NCBI GenBank assembly: GCA_002256145.1
Contig: NKIP01000002.1
Coordinates: 186,001 to 250,000 of the forward strand
DNA from: Comamonadaceae bacterium PBBC1
GTDB lineage: Bacteria > Pseudomonadota > Gammaproteobacteria > Burkholderiales > Burkholderiaceae_C
Direction: 5' to 3'
Length of the DNA stretch: 64,000 nucleotides
Part shown: positions 16,752 to 25,930 of the stretch, in pieces
Numbering within the stretch: the first letter of the stretch is position 1
How the letters are laid out: each line of letters opens with the position of its first letter
The notes under the pieces: generated by a model
Databases searched by the model: none
The model's input: only the letters and a program-made list of their open reading frames with translations
What the model was told of the DNA's origin: nothing
Position numbers and translations under genes: made by a program

Positions 16752-17399
16752 TCAACGTGCCAGCTGAGTCGCCTCACGCGCCAGAGCTTCGATGCGCGCC
16801 CAATCGCCATGGGCCAAGGCGTCGGCAGGCACCAGCCAAGAGCCACCCACACAAGCCACGTTCGGCAGGCTCAAAAACTCAGCGGCATTGCCCGGTGTGA
16901 CGCCACCCGTGGGGCAGAACTTCACATCAAAAAACGGACCGCTCCAGGCCTTGAGCATGGCGGGACCGCCCGCTTGCATGGCGGGGAAGAACTTGAGTTC
17001 GGTGTAGCCGTCGTCTTGCGCCATCATGATTTCGCTGCCGGTGGCCACGCCGGGCAAGAGCGACAAACCGTGGTCACGGCAAGCTTGGCCAACCACCTTG
17101 GTGTAACCGGGGCTGACCGCAAAACGGGCACCGGCTTTGGCAGCAGCTGCCGCATCGGCGGCGCTGCGCACGGTACCCGCACCGACCACGGCACCGGGCA
17201 CTTCCTTGGCAATGGCTTCCATGCAAGCCAGCGCCTGCGGAGTGCGCAGGGTGACTTCGAGCATGCGGATGCCACCCGCCACCAGGGCGCGGGCCATGGG
17301 CACGGCGTGGGCCACGTCCGTCAGCACGATCACGGGGATCACGGGGGCGTCCTGCATCACTTGCAGGGCTGTCAAATGTCCACTCAGATTCACAGCCAT
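16752..17399 (-). CDS. eda: KDPG/KHG aldolase (Entner-Doudoroff)
   Basis: 215-aa class I aldolase that cleaves 2-keto-3-deoxy-6-phosphogluconate to pyruvate and glyceraldehyde 3-phosphate. The catalytic Glu lies in [12 protein letters not shown] near residues 46-57, GAGTVRSA near 75 and the Schiff-base Lys in [12 protein letters not shown] near 140; [10 protein letters not shown] follows. The start codon lies inside the 3' end of edd (10-nt overlap), so the pair is coupled. It could also process KDPG made by the KdgK-like kinase at 7825. Confidence 0.96.
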   Translation of the reverse strand: MAVNLSGHLTALQVMQDAPVIPVIVLTDVAHAVPMARALVAGGIRMLEVTLRTPQALACMEAIAKEVPGAVVGAGTVRSAADAAAAAKAGARFAVSPGYTKVVGQACRDHGLSLLPGVATGSEIMMAQDDGYTELKFFPAMQAGGPAMLKAWSGPFFDVKFCPTGGVTPGNAAEFLSLPNVACVGGSWLVPADALAHGDWARIEALAREATQLAR

Positions 17400-19231
17400 G
17401 TGCAGGCTCCTTCTTCGGCTTTGAGCGCGTTGCGGCGCAGGTTGGCAAACAGTTCACGGCCCATGCCCACACCGTTGGCGGCACGCAGCTCGGCGGGCAT
17501 TTGGGCCAGCGGGCGGGCGGCCCATTCGGCCTCGCTCACCAGCACATGCAGGGTGCCCAACACGCCGTCGATCCGGATCAAATCGTCGTCTTGCACCTTG
17601 GCCAGTGGACCACCCGCTGCGGCTTCGGGTGAAACGTGGATGGCGGCAGGCACTTTGCCCGACGCGCCGCTCATGCGGCCATCGGTGACCAGCGCCACCT
17701 TGAAGCCCTTGCCTTGCAGCACCGCCAGCGGCGGCGTGAGTTTGTGCAGCTCGGGCATGCCGTTGGCTTGCGGGCCTTGCCAGCGCACCACACACACCAC
17801 ATCACGGTCGAGCTCTCCGGATTTGAAGGCTTGCTGCAATTCATCTTGCGAATTGAACACCCGTGCCGGGGCTTCGATCACATGCAAGGCTTCGGGCACG
17901 GCTGAGATCTTGATCACGCTGCGGCCCAGATTGCCTTGCAAAAGTTTGAGGCCACCCGTGGCGCTGAAGGGGCTGGTCGCGGGGCGCACCACGGTGTCAT
18001 CTTGGCTGGCACCTGCGTCGTGCCAAACCAGCTGGCCATTTTGCGCAGAAGGGATGCGGGTGAATTCACGCAGGCCACCAGGGCGCACCGTCAGCACATC
18101 GGCGTGCATCAGGCCCGCATCGAGCAGCTCGCGGATCACATAGCCCGGGCCGCCTGCGGCCTGGAACTGGTTCACGTCGGCGCTGCCGTTGGGGTAGACA
18201 CGGGTGAGCAGCGGCACCACGTCCGACAGGGCCGAGAAGTCGTCCCAGTCGATCACGATGCCCGCCGCACGTGCCACCGCCACCCAGTGGATCAGGTGGT
18301 TGGTCGAGCCGCCCGTGGCCAGCAAGGCGACCATGGCGTTGACGATGCAGCGCTCGTCGACCAAGCGGCCAATCGGCGTGAAGTTTTGGCCCTTGACCAG
18401 CGCCAGCACAGTGCGGGCCGCCTCACGGGTCAGGTCTTGGCGCACGCCTTCGCCGGGGTTGATGAAGGCGGTGCCGGGCACATGCAGGCCCATGGCTTCG
18501 AGCAGCATCTGGTTGCTGTTGGCCGTGCCGTAAAAAGTGCAGGTGCCTTCGCCGTGGTAGGCCTTGGACTCCGCTTCCAGCAATTCGGGGCGACCCACCA
18601 AGCCCAGAGCCGCTTGTTCGCGCACCTTGGATTTTTCGTTGTTGGACAGGCCGCTGGTCATAGGGCCAGCCGGAACAAACACCGTGGGCAAATGGCCAAA
18701 CTGCAAAGCGCCAATGAGCAGGCCCGGCACGATCTTGTCGCACACACCCAGCATCAGGGCCGCGTCAAACACGTCATGACTGAGCGACACAGCTGTGGCC
18801 ATGGCGATCACATCGCGGCTGAACAGGCTCAGCTCCATGCCCGGCGTTCCTTGCGTGACGCCATCGCACATGGCGGGCACGCCCCCGGCCACCTGGGCGG
18901 TGGCACCGAGCTTGCGTGCTTCGTCTTTGATCAGGTCGGGGTAGTGCTGCAGCGGCGCGTGAGCCGACAGCAAATCGTTGTAGGCATTGACGATGCCGAT
19001 GTTGGGCGCACGCGGGGCCACCACTTTGATTTTGTCGAGCGCGGTGGCGCGGCCTTTGTCGCCTTCGGGCATGGCGGCAAAGGCATGTGCCACGTTGGCA
19101 CAGCCCAGGCGCTGGGCACCAGGGTCTTGGCTGGCGGCGGCATCGACCTGCTGCAAATAAGCCTGGCGGGTCGGGCGGCTGCGTTCGGTGATGCGGGTGG
19201 TGACCGCCATCAAAATCGGGTGAAGGGTCAT
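17390..19231 (-). CDS. edd: 6-phosphogluconate dehydratase
   Basis: 613-aa Fe-S dehydratase, first step of the Entner-Doudoroff pathway. Conserved parts include [15 protein letters not shown] near residues 79-93, [33 protein letters not shown] near 124-155 (Cys ligand), [33 protein letters not shown] and the C-terminal [15 protein letters not shown]. It is distinct in length and N-terminus from the aldonate dehydratase at 3432. The first gene of the edd-eda operon, with a HexR-like palindrome about 22 bp upstream. Confidence 0.96.
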   Translation of the reverse strand: MTLHPILMAVTTRITERSRPTRQAYLQQVDAAASQDPGAQRLGCANVAHAFAAMPEGDKGRATALDKIKVVAPRAPNIGIVNAYNDLLSAHAPLQHYPDLIKDEARKLGATAQVAGGVPAMCDGVTQGTPGMELSLFSRDVIAMATAVSLSHDVFDAALMLGVCDKIVPGLLIGALQFGHLPTVFVPAGPMTSGLSNNEKSKVREQAALGLVGRPELLEAESKAYHGEGTCTFYGTANSNQMLLEAMGLHVPGTAFINPGEGVRQDLTREAARTVLALVKGQNFTPIGRLVDERCIVNAMVALLATGGSTNHLIHWVAVARAAGIVIDWDDFSALSDVVPLLTRVYPNGSADVNQFQAAGGPGYVIRELLDAGLMHADVLTVRPGGLREFTRIPSAQNGQLVWHDAGASQDDTVVRPATSPFSATGGLKLLQGNLGRSVIKISAVPEALHVIEAPARVFNSQDELQQAFKSGELDRDVVCVVRWQGPQANGMPELHKLTPPLAVLQGKGFKVALVTDGRMSGASGKVPAAIHVSPEAAAGGPLAKVQDDDLIRIDGVLGTLHVLVSEAEWAARPLAQMPAELRAANGVGMGRELFANLRRNALKAEEGACTWL

Positions 19232-19253
19232 GTTTGAACGCCGGGTCAGGCGT

Positions 19254-19268
19254 GGTAACTAAATTACA
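19254..19268. promoter_or_regulatory. hexR site: HexR-like operator upstream of edd
   Basis: On the edd strand the site reads TGTAATTTAGTTACC, close to the known HexR palindrome TGTAATTAAATTACA. It ends 22 bp before the edd start codon, a position for repression relieved by KDPG. The hexR gene itself is not in the window. Confidence 0.65.
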
Positions 19269-19422
19269 TGCCCGATGGTAACCGCCTTAGCGCCATTTGG
19301 CGCCATCTCTCGGTTACAGACAGGGTACAACCCGCAAGACAAGCAGCAGATGGACCGCTGAAGGCCCCAAAACGCCTCTCTTGAAAAGCCAGCCCTGCTG
19401 TGCTTGCGGTTGCTTGCACGCG

Positions 19423-19450
19423 AAAAAAAACCCGCCGAAGCGGGTTTTTT
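19423..19450 (-). terminator. Bidirectional hairpin terminator
   Basis: Stem AAAACCCGC / GCGGGTTTT with the loop CGAA, flanked by A-run and T-run. It follows the small TM-protein gene on the minus strand, 17 bp after its stop. The rest of the 235-bp gap up to edd holds the HexR-like site and presumably the edd promoter; I see no gene in it. Confidence 0.85.
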
Positions 19451-19466
19451 CAGTGCGCCATCACGA

Positions 19467-19700
19467 TCACTTGGCCGCAGAAGCATCAGCAGCAGGGGTC
19501 GCTGCAGGTGCAGAAGCGTCAGCGACGGGGGCAGAGGCATCGGCAGCAGGCGCTGCCACCGCTGCGGGTGCGGGTGCAGCAGGGGCGGCTTTTTTGCTTT
19601 TGGCCAAACCAAAACCAATGGCCAGGCCCACGGCCAGCACGATCACGGCCACCAAAACGGCCCACACTACAGGTTGATTGTCATCTTGAGGGGTCGACAT
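19467..19700 (-). CDS. Small single-pass membrane protein with Ala/Pro-rich tail
   Basis: 77 aa starting at ATG 19700 behind AGAAAAG. Residues 12-33 form one transmembrane helix (VVWAVLVAVIVLAVGLAIGF); after SKKAAP the rest is built from Ala-Pro-Asp-Ser repeats such as ADASAPVADASAPAA. No recognised domain. It is divergent from the ChaC-like gene and has its own terminator, so it is probably a monocistronic gene. Function unknown. Confidence 0.75.
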   Translation of the reverse strand: MSTPQDDNQPVVWAVLVAVIVLAVGLAIGFGLAKSKKAAPAAPAPAAVAAPAADASAPVADASAPAATPAADASAAK

Positions 19701-19751
19701 GTTTCTTTTCTCCGAAAATGGTGGCGAGATTGTAATGGGGCCTGATTGCAC

Positions 19752-20378
19752 ATGACTGACACACCCGCCACAAGCCCAGACACCAGGGTTCTGGACCCAG
19801 GGCACCACATCACGCCAACATCCTTCAAACCGGACCTGCTTGAGCGCTTCAGGGCGCAAACCGCAGGCCAGGATTTGTGGGTGTTTGGCTATGCCTCGCT
19901 GCTGTGGCGACCCGAATTTGAAGCACAAGAACAACACATCAGCCGCGTCTGGGGATGGCACCGTGCCCTGAAAATGTGGAGCCGCCTGAACCGGGGCAGC
20001 CCCGAATGCCCGGGCCTGGTGTTTGCCTTGTTGCCCGGCGGCAGCTGCCAGGGCGTGGCCTATCGGGTGGCCCGCGAACAAGCCGAAGAGGTGCTGGTGC
20101 GGCTGTGGGAGCGGGAAATGCCCATGGACGTCTACACGCCCAGCTGGTTGCCTTGCAACACGCCACAAGGCCCCGTTCAGGCGCTGGCTTTTACCCTGCC
20201 GCGCAGCAGCCCCAGCTTCACCGGCCAGCTGCCAGCCGACACTTACCGGCAAATTTTCAAGCAGGCCTGCGGGCGATTTGGCACGACGCTGGACTATGCC
20301 CGGCAAACCTACAACAGTCTGCAGGCCCACGGCATCGAAGACCGGGCGCTGGCCGCCTTGCTGCGCTATGCCGACTGA
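19752..20378 (+). CDS. chaC: Gamma-glutamylcyclotransferase (ChaC family)
   Basis: 208-aa enzyme, predicted to degrade glutathione (or other gamma-glutamyl compounds) to 5-oxoproline and Cys-Gly. The family start [13 protein letters not shown] near residues 43-55 is the substrate-binding YGSL-type loop (here YASL), and the catalytic Glu is expected in the RLWEREMP segment near 115-122. An upstream TTG would add two residues; ATG 19752 is used. It lies 22 bp ahead of pdxH on the same strand. Confidence 0.87.
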   Translation: MTDTPATSPDTRVLDPGHHITPTSFKPDLLERFRAQTAGQDLWVFGYASLLWRPEFEAQEQHISRVWGWHRALKMWSRLNRGSPECPGLVFALLPGGSCQGVAYRVAREQAEEVLVRLWEREMPMDVYTPSWLPCNTPQGPVQALAFTLPRSSPSFTGQLPADTYRQIFKQACGRFGTTLDYARQTYNSLQAHGIEDRALAALLRYAD

Positions 20379-20400
20379 GCGTATCCCTATACTCACCACC

Positions 20401-21033
20401 ATGAACATCGCCGACCTGCGCAAGAGCTACGAAAAAGCCGAGCTCAACGAAAACGCCTCCCATGCGGACCCACTCCAGCAATTCGAGCAATGGCTGCAAG
20501 AAGCCATCGCGTCCGAAGTGCCCGAGCCCAACGCCATGACGCTGGCCACCGTGGCCAGCAACCTGCGCCCCAGCACGCGGGTGGTGCTGATCAAGGGCTA
20601 TGACGAGCGCGGCATCGTCTGGTACACCAACTACGCCAGCCAAAAAGGCCAGGAACTGGCAGGCAACCCCTTTGCCGCGCTGCAGTTTCACTGGGTTGAA
20701 CTCGAACGCGTGGTGCGCATCGAAGGCCGTGTCGAGAAAGTCAGCGACGAAGAAAGTGACGCCTACTTTCACAGCCGCCCACTCGATTCACGCATCGGGG
20801 CTTGGGCCTCGCCGCAAAGCCAGGTGATCGAGGGGCGCACTGTGCTGGTGACCAACGCCGCCAAATATGCCGCGCAATTCATGCTCAAACCACCACGCCC
20901 ACCGCACTGGGGCGGCTACCGCCTGGTGCCCGACCAGTGGCAGTTCTGGCAAGGCCGCAAAAGCCGTTTGCATGACCGCCTGCGTTACACGCAAAACGGC
21001 GATCAGTGGCTGCGGGAGCGCTTGGCGCCTTGA
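20401..21033 (+). CDS. pdxH: Pyridoxamine 5'-phosphate oxidase
   Basis: FMN-dependent oxidase (210 aa) that makes pyridoxal 5'-phosphate from PNP or PMP. The N-terminal [17 protein letters not shown], the core [24 protein letters not shown] near residues 60-85, [19 protein letters not shown] near 98-116, [12 protein letters not shown] near 129-140 and C-terminal [14 protein letters not shown] (WxGxxxRLHDR) are the PdxH signatures. Full length. Convergent with the hydrolase gene, only 6 bp apart. Confidence 0.97.
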   Translation: MNIADLRKSYEKAELNENASHADPLQQFEQWLQEAIASEVPEPNAMTLATVASNLRPSTRVVLIKGYDERGIVWYTNYASQKGQELAGNPFAALQFHWVELERVVRIEGRVEKVSDEESDAYFHSRPLDSRIGAWASPQSQVIEGRTVLVTNAAKYAAQFMLKPPRPPHWGGYRLVPDQWQFWQGRKSRLHDRLRYTQNGDQWLRERLAP

Positions 21034-21039
21034 GACAAG

Positions 21040-21945
21040 TCAGGCCAATGGCTTGCGAGCCGCAGCCTCAAACGCCCGGAACCCCGCCATGAAAGTCTCG
21101 ATGTCTTCAAAATAAGGCATGGCCCCGGCTTGCATCACCGTCACCTGCCAGTTGGGGCGATGGCGCACCAGGTCCAGCGCCCGGTAATCGGTGAAGTCGC
21201 CCCGCGTGCCATGCACCACCCACACCGGCAGGCGCAGGCTCTCGTACACGTTGTGCATGTCGGCGCTGAACAAACCCCCGCTCAAAAACGACAAAGGCGC
21301 TTGCTCGGCGTTGGGCACATGGGCCGTGCGCACGGCATAGGCCCACAGCGTTTCGTCGATCTGCTGGCCACCCCAGGTGCGGCGTAAAAAGTAACGCACC
21401 ACCGAAGGCCGTGACAACTGTCGGAACAAAAACCGGCCCCATCCTGGCCCCGGGCGACGCAAAAATTGGTCAAACCCCGCCATGAAAAAAGTGCTGCCCT
21501 CGGGCTTGCGCAGCGACTTGCCGCCCCGAAAGCCGGTGGGGCTGACCAAGGTCAGGGCAGCCAACAAGTCCGGCGACTGCTGGGCCACGCGGGCCACAAA
21601 CTCGCACGACAGTGACACCCCCACGGCTTGCAGCGGCTGGCCGGGGTGCCGCTGTGCCACCCATTGCGCGACCTGAAGAATGGCGGCGCACATGTCAGCC
21701 ACCAAATAAGCACGCGGCAGGCGATCAGACAGGCCGTAGCCTGGCAAATCCAGCGCATAGACACTGTGGTCCTGGCGCAGGGCCTCAAACAGGGGTCGGA
21801 TTTCGGCAGCCGAAGCCAGGGCGTTGACGCTGTGCACCAGCAACACGGGTGGCCCCAAGCCGCCCGCATAGACGGCCAGACGACCACTGGCCCCACTGAG
21901 GTGATGAAGTTCAGCTGGGAGCGCGGGCGGCAAAGGTGTGTTCAT
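21040..21945 (-). CDS. Alpha/beta-fold hydrolase
   Basis: 301-aa hydrolase with the canonical fold: VLLVHSVNALASAAEI (oxyanion-hole strand, HSVN) near residues 35-50, DLPGYGLSDR near 67-76, a nucleophile elbow GVSLSCEF near 109-116 with Ser in GxSxS (the second Gly of GxSxG is Ser), and WVVHGTRGDFTDY near 246-258 holding the acid. The final His of the triad is not obvious: the expected position reads GAMPYFEDIETF. Substrate unknown. The start ATG 21945 is used; an in-frame ATG 18 nt upstream is an alternative. Confidence 0.82.
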   Translation of the reverse strand: MNTPLPPALPAELHHLSGASGRLAVYAGGLGPPVLLVHSVNALASAAEIRPLFEALRQDHSVYALDLPGYGLSDRLPRAYLVADMCAAILQVAQWVAQRHPGQPLQAVGVSLSCEFVARVAQQSPDLLAALTLVSPTGFRGGKSLRKPEGSTFFMAGFDQFLRRPGPGWGRFLFRQLSRPSVVRYFLRRTWGGQQIDETLWAYAVRTAHVPNAEQAPLSFLSGGLFSADMHNVYESLRLPVWVVHGTRGDFTDYRALDLVRHRPNWQVTVMQAGAMPYFEDIETFMAGFRAFEAAARKPLA

Positions 21946-21989
21946 GGCCTGATGGTAGGGCATGCGCTCAGCGCGAGAGAACCCCTGGT

Positions 21990-22946
21990 TCAAACCGGCA
22001 GCACAGCCAGCAAGGCCATGGTCAGCGAGATGCCCAGCATGGAGATCAGTGTGGACACCGCCACGGCGGCCGTCACCGTGTCTTCTTCCTTGCGGTAGCG
22101 CTGAGAGAACAAGAACACATTGGCCCCAATGGGCAAAGCCGCCGCGACCACCATGACCGACAAATGCAAGCCACGCAGGCCCAGCGCCCAGCCCACCGCC
22201 AGCATGAGCGCCGGGTGCAACACGGTTTTCACCAAAGACGGCTTGAGGGCCGATGTGAACTGCCGCCCCACAGGCGTTTGCGACAAGGTGATGCCCACCA
22301 GCACCAAGGCGATGGGGCCAAAGGCGCTGCCCAGCAAAGCCAGGGGACGGTCCACCACCGGATGCAAGCCCCAGCCGGTTTGGGCGTAGGCCAGTCCCAA
22401 CAAAATGGGCAAAGGCACGGGGTGAATGATGGCGTTGCGCACGGCCGAAGCCACGGTGCGCCAAACCGGACGGCGCTCGCCCGACAAAGTGGCTTGCTCG
22501 TGCGCCACTTGCAACTCCAGCACCAGCGTGGCGGCACTGAGCAAAACCAGGGCATGCAGCGAAATCAAGGTGAACAGCAGCACCTGGCCTTCTTGGCCAT
22601 AGGCCAGACCGATCAGGGGCACACCGATCATCAAGGTGTTGCTGAAAATGCCGGCCAGCGCCAGCACCGAGGCCCGGCTGTTGCCGCCATAAGCCCACAG
22701 CATGGCCACAAACAACATGCCCGCCGCCAAAAAGTATTGCGCCACCGGCTTGAAATCGAGCTGCTCGATGTGCACGCTGCTCATGGTGCGAAACAGCAGC
22801 GCTTGTGTGAGCACCAGAAACACCAGGTTGGATAAATCGCGCACCGACTCACCCCGCACCAGCTTGGCTTTGCCGGCGACAAAGCCAATGAAAATCAGCA
22901 GCACCACCGGCAAAAGCGAAGAAAGAACGGGATGATCAAGGTTCAT
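21990..22946 (-). CDS. AEC (auxin efflux carrier)-family transporter
   Basis: 318-aa inner-membrane carrier with about ten transmembrane segments in two five-helix halves. MNLDHPVLSSLLPVVLLIFIGFVAGK at the N-terminus and ALPIGANVFLFSQRYRKEEDTVTAAVAVST near residues 265-295 are typical of bacterial AEC permeases. It is likely to export or import an organic acid, but the substrate is not visible. Same strand as the hydrolase, 44 bp upstream of it. Confidence 0.9.
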   Translation of the reverse strand: MNLDHPVLSSLLPVVLLIFIGFVAGKAKLVRGESVRDLSNLVFLVLTQALLFRTMSSVHIEQLDFKPVAQYFLAAGMLFVAMLWAYGGNSRASVLALAGIFSNTLMIGVPLIGLAYGQEGQVLLFTLISLHALVLLSAATLVLELQVAHEQATLSGERRPVWRTVASAVRNAIIHPVPLPILLGLAYAQTGWGLHPVVDRPLALLGSAFGPIALVLVGITLSQTPVGRQFTSALKPSLVKTVLHPALMLAVGWALGLRGLHLSVMVVAAALPIGANVFLFSQRYRKEEDTVTAAVAVSTLISMLGISLTMALLAVLPV

Positions 22947-23028
22947 GGCTGGATTATCCCGGCCTGCCTTTGTCTCACTTCAGGGGAAACCACGTAGCGC
23001 CGCCACTTGGGCGACGCCACGCAGCCCA

Positions 23029-25038
23029 TCAGAACGTGGCCTGAACCCCCAGCTTGAAGCTGCGGCCCGGCAAAGGCGACTTGCCAAACGCGGTGCTCGT
23101 GAGGATGGAACTGGCGCTGTAGGCCAGTTGGTCGCTCAGGTTGTCCAAGCGAGCAAACCAATGCAGCACCGTGGCGTCCAGCTTTTGGCGGTAAGACACG
23201 CTGGCATTGAGCAAGGTGTAGGCAGCCGTGGCCACACTGCCGTCGGGCACACGCTTTTGGGCCGCATGCCAGTCGGCCCCCAGCTTGGCGCTCCAGGGGC
23301 CTTGACCGTGCACCAAGGTCGCACCCACACGCATGGGGGCGATGCGGGGCAAGGGCTCGCCCGTGCTGCGGTTGCTGGCCCGCACGGTGTCGGCACGCCA
23401 ATCGAGGTCGAGTGACGAGGCACCCTGCCACAGGCGCTGGCGGCCACTGGCCTCCAGGCCTCTGAATTGGGCCTTCACGCCTTGATAGCGCTGCACGGGC
23501 AAGTCATCCTCCACGTCCTGTGTGTTCATCAAGCCAATGTAGTTGGCAAACTGGCTGGCAAAGGCCGTGACATTCAAGCTGTGAGTGCCAGACTTCCACT
23601 GCACACCCGCATCGAGGCTCTTGGACTTTTCCAGACCCAGGTCTTTGTTGCCGATTTCCCAGGCGTGGGTGGCCAGGTGTGGGCCCTTGGCAAACAGCTC
23701 GTAATCTTTGGGGGCACGCTGCGTGAGGGCGGCATTGCCGGTCATCGACCAAGTGGGCGAGAGCTTGAACACCGCACCAGCAGCCACGCTGAAGGGTGTG
23801 AATTTTTTGGCCCCGATGCCCTCGTCGAAGCGCGGCAAATCGGGGTTGCCCAAGGACTCCACCCGCACCGACTCCCAACGCGCACCAGCCGTGACTTGGC
23901 CCCAGGCGGTGGGCCGCTCTTCGTGCACAAAAAGGGCTTGGCTGCGCGTGCGGCTGAAGGGCGCAAAGGCTTCATCGCCCACCGCAGAAAAGCGGCTCGA
24001 CTCGGTCTGCAGACCCACCACGCCTTGCCACCCCGCCAACGGGCGGTGCCGCACCTCGATGCGCAGGTCTTGGCCCTTGTTGGCAAACACGGTGCCCGCT
24101 TGCGCCCCCTCAAACTCGGTGTGCTGGTAATCGGTGTGGCTCAGCCGGGCTTTAACGCTCTCAAACCAACCCGGCAATTGGCGCACTTGCCCCTCCAGCG
24201 CGTAGCGGGTGGTCTTCATGCCAATCGTCACCTCGTCTTCGGCCACCGTGCCGTAATCGCTTTGGTAGGTGTTGACCGACGCGCCCAAATAGCCGTGGTC
24301 CCAGAAGGTGCTGGCCCCGAAAGCACCACCCCGGGCGGTGCTGGCCGAGTTGCAGATGCGCCGGGCGTTGGCAGGCGAGCCGGGTTTCGTACAGTCGAGC
24401 GACACCGGCACCCGCACATCGCCAGTGCGGCGGTCAAAACCATCCAAATGCAGGGCATAACGTTCGTTGCCCGCCTCCACCAAACCGGCCACGCTGCGCT
24501 CGTCGTTGCCTGTGCCCGCTTGCAGCTGGGCTTTGCCCAACACGCCTGAGACCGCTTCTCGCGGGATGCGGTTGTCGATCACGTTGACCACACCGCCCAC
24601 GGCGCTGCCGCCATAGAGCAAAGCGGCCGGGCCGCGCAAGACCTCAATGCGGTCGGTGGACAAAACATCGAGTGGCACCGCGTGGTCGTAGCTGAGCGCC
24701 GAGGCGTCGAGGCTGGAGGCGCTGTTGTTCAGCACCCGGATGCGGTCGCCATCGAGCCCGCGAATGGTGGGGCGGCTCGCGTTGGGGCCAAAGTAGGTGC
24801 TGGACACACCGGGCAAACCGTTCAGGGTTTCGCCCAACGTGCTTTGCCCGCGCTCGAGCAGGTCGGCGCGGCCCAAGCTGCTCACAGGCACGGTGGTGCT
24901 GTCGCGCCCCAAAGGGTTGCCGGTGATGACGATTTCACCGGGTGCACCCGGTGCGGCGTTTTGCGCCCAAGCATTTGAAAAAGACAAAGTGGCCACGCAG
25001 GCGCAAGCCAAGGCCGAAAGCTGAAAAGAATGAGTCAT
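23029..25038 (-). CDS. TonB-dependent outer-membrane receptor, ZnuD-like
   Basis: 669-aa receptor with a signal peptide (residues 1-25, ending NAWAQ), a plug domain (EIVITGNPLGRDS as TonB-box region, LGETLNGLPGVSSTYFGPNASRP and RIEVLRGPAALLYGGSAVGGVVNVID) and a beta-barrel ending in aromatic VQATF. The plug sequence RGLDGDRIRVLNN and SYDHAVPLDVL matches the ZnuD-type (zinc and related metal) receptor group as I know it. Two small metal-binding-looking exported proteins precede it in the same operon, which supports a metal substrate. No Zur box was recognised. Confidence 0.82.
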   Translation of the reverse strand: MTHSFQLSALACACVATLSFSNAWAQNAAPGAPGEIVITGNPLGRDSTTVPVSSLGRADLLERGQSTLGETLNGLPGVSSTYFGPNASRPTIRGLDGDRIRVLNNSASSLDASALSYDHAVPLDVLSTDRIEVLRGPAALLYGGSAVGGVVNVIDNRIPREAVSGVLGKAQLQAGTGNDERSVAGLVEAGNERYALHLDGFDRRTGDVRVPVSLDCTKPGSPANARRICNSASTARGGAFGASTFWDHGYLGASVNTYQSDYGTVAEDEVTIGMKTTRYALEGQVRQLPGWFESVKARLSHTDYQHTEFEGAQAGTVFANKGQDLRIEVRHRPLAGWQGVVGLQTESSRFSAVGDEAFAPFSRTRSQALFVHEERPTAWGQVTAGARWESVRVESLGNPDLPRFDEGIGAKKFTPFSVAAGAVFKLSPTWSMTGNAALTQRAPKDYELFAKGPHLATHAWEIGNKDLGLEKSKSLDAGVQWKSGTHSLNVTAFASQFANYIGLMNTQDVEDDLPVQRYQGVKAQFRGLEASGRQRLWQGASSLDLDWRADTVRASNRSTGEPLPRIAPMRVGATLVHGQGPWSAKLGADWHAAQKRVPDGSVATAAYTLLNASVSYRQKLDATVLHWFARLDNLSDQLAYSASSILTSTAFGKSPLPGRSFKLGVQATF

Positions 25039-25116
25039 GACAATGTGATTTGAAAAACAGGAACAGCCCAGCGCCTTCCGCCACAGACAGAAAGCCAGCC
25101 AGACAAGATCAGGGAT

Positions 25117-25539
25117 TCAAATCAGCGCAGGCGGCGCACGGGCTTGCGCCGGGGACCAGAGGTCTGGGTCCGGAGGAAAAGCCACCCCAAAAATGAGGGG
25201 CGCCATGGCGACCATCGGGGCCAGGCCGGGTGAGCACGGGGCACTCAGCCGTTCGGCTTGGGACAGGTGGTCCAGCAGACGGCACAGATCGGCGTCGGCC
25301 TCGTGGCCCAAAGCATCCGAATGCCCTGCATGCAGATGTTCACCATGCACCTGCCCTGCATGCGCATGCGCCGTTTGCAACTCACCGGAGGCCGAAAGCG
25401 CATGCCGAGTCCAGCGTTCACTGACCTGCTCACTGCCGTGCCCAATGTTGTGCAACTGCCCCCACAGCGGAGCCCACAGCAAGGCCGCCACCAGCACGGT
25501 GTGCAGCCAAACCGGCAGGCGTGAGCGCGAAAAACTCAT
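25117..25539 (-). CDS. Small His-rich membrane-anchored or exported protein
   Basis: 140 aa. An N-terminal hydrophobic segment (residues 10-27, VWLHTVLVAALLWAPLWG) acts as signal or anchor; a His-rich stretch follows (AHAHAGQVHGEHLHAGHSDALGH split across residues 57-80) and a Cys in LCRLLDHL. The composition resembles the DUF2946-type proteins found beside metal and TonB genes. Likely a periplasmic metal-binding accessory of the receptor downstream (79-bp gap). This is inference from composition and place. Confidence 0.72.
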   Translation of the reverse strand: MSFSRSRLPVWLHTVLVAALLWAPLWGQLHNIGHGSEQVSERWTRHALSASGELQTAHAHAGQVHGEHLHAGHSDALGHEADADLCRLLDHLSQAERLSAPCSPGLAPMVAMAPLIFGVAFPPDPDLWSPAQARAPPALI

Positions 25540-25564
25540 GACAACTCAGGTGAACAGCGGCGCA

Positions 25565-25804
25565 TCAATGCCCGTGTTTCATGCCGCAGTATTTGCCCAG
25601 CGCCAGGCCCTTGCAGGCGGTTTGCAGCTCTTTGGTGCACTGATCCGGTTTTTTGCCGGACTCCAGGCATTTGGCTGCCGCCTCGTGCGCCTCGGCCATG
25701 GCGCGGTGACGGGCGATGTCCTGCTCGACCTCCTTCTTGCTGTGTTGGGCCACAGCACTCCAAGACAAGCTCATGGCGGCAAGAAAAAAGGCAATTTTGT
25801 TCAT
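25565..25804 (-). CDS. Small secreted Cys/His-containing protein
   Basis: 79 aa with a clear signal peptide (MNKIAFFLAAMSLSWSAVAQ, cut after Ala-Gln region), then a helical acidic-basic segment and four Cys in AAAKCLESGKKPDQCTKEL and TACKGLALGKYCGMKHGH. The C-terminus MKHGH is a plausible metal-binding end. First gene of the small operon that ends with the TonB receptor; probably a periplasmic partner. Start ATG 25804 chosen because a longer in-frame extension reads through the 33-bp tandem repeat. Confidence 0.75.
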   Translation of the reverse strand: MNKIAFFLAAMSLSWSAVAQHSKKEVEQDIARHRAMAEAHEAAAKCLESGKKPDQCTKELQTACKGLALGKYCGMKHGH

Positions 25805-25864
25805 GGTGATGCGGGGGTGATCGGGTAAACCACATTGTGAAAGGAAAGATCGGATGGGATACCA

Positions 25865-25930
25865 GACGATACCCGAGGCCGACATTGTCACTCGCGCGAC
25901 GATACCCGAGGCCGACATTGTCACTCGCGC
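25865..25930. repeat. Exact tandem duplication of 33 bp
   Basis: Two identical 33-bp copies, 25865-25897 and 25898-25930, each starting GACGATACCCGAGG and ending GTCACTCGCGC. The second copy contains the last codons and stop of msrA; the first lies just behind the stop. The unit is therefore a recent local duplication of the msrA 3' end plus its flank. Confidence 0.95.

Noticed and set aside
21040-22698. 552-codon reading of the hydrolase with a long N-terminal extension
   Set aside because: The extension runs antiframe through the AEC carrier gene; the hydrolase fold begins after ATG 21945.
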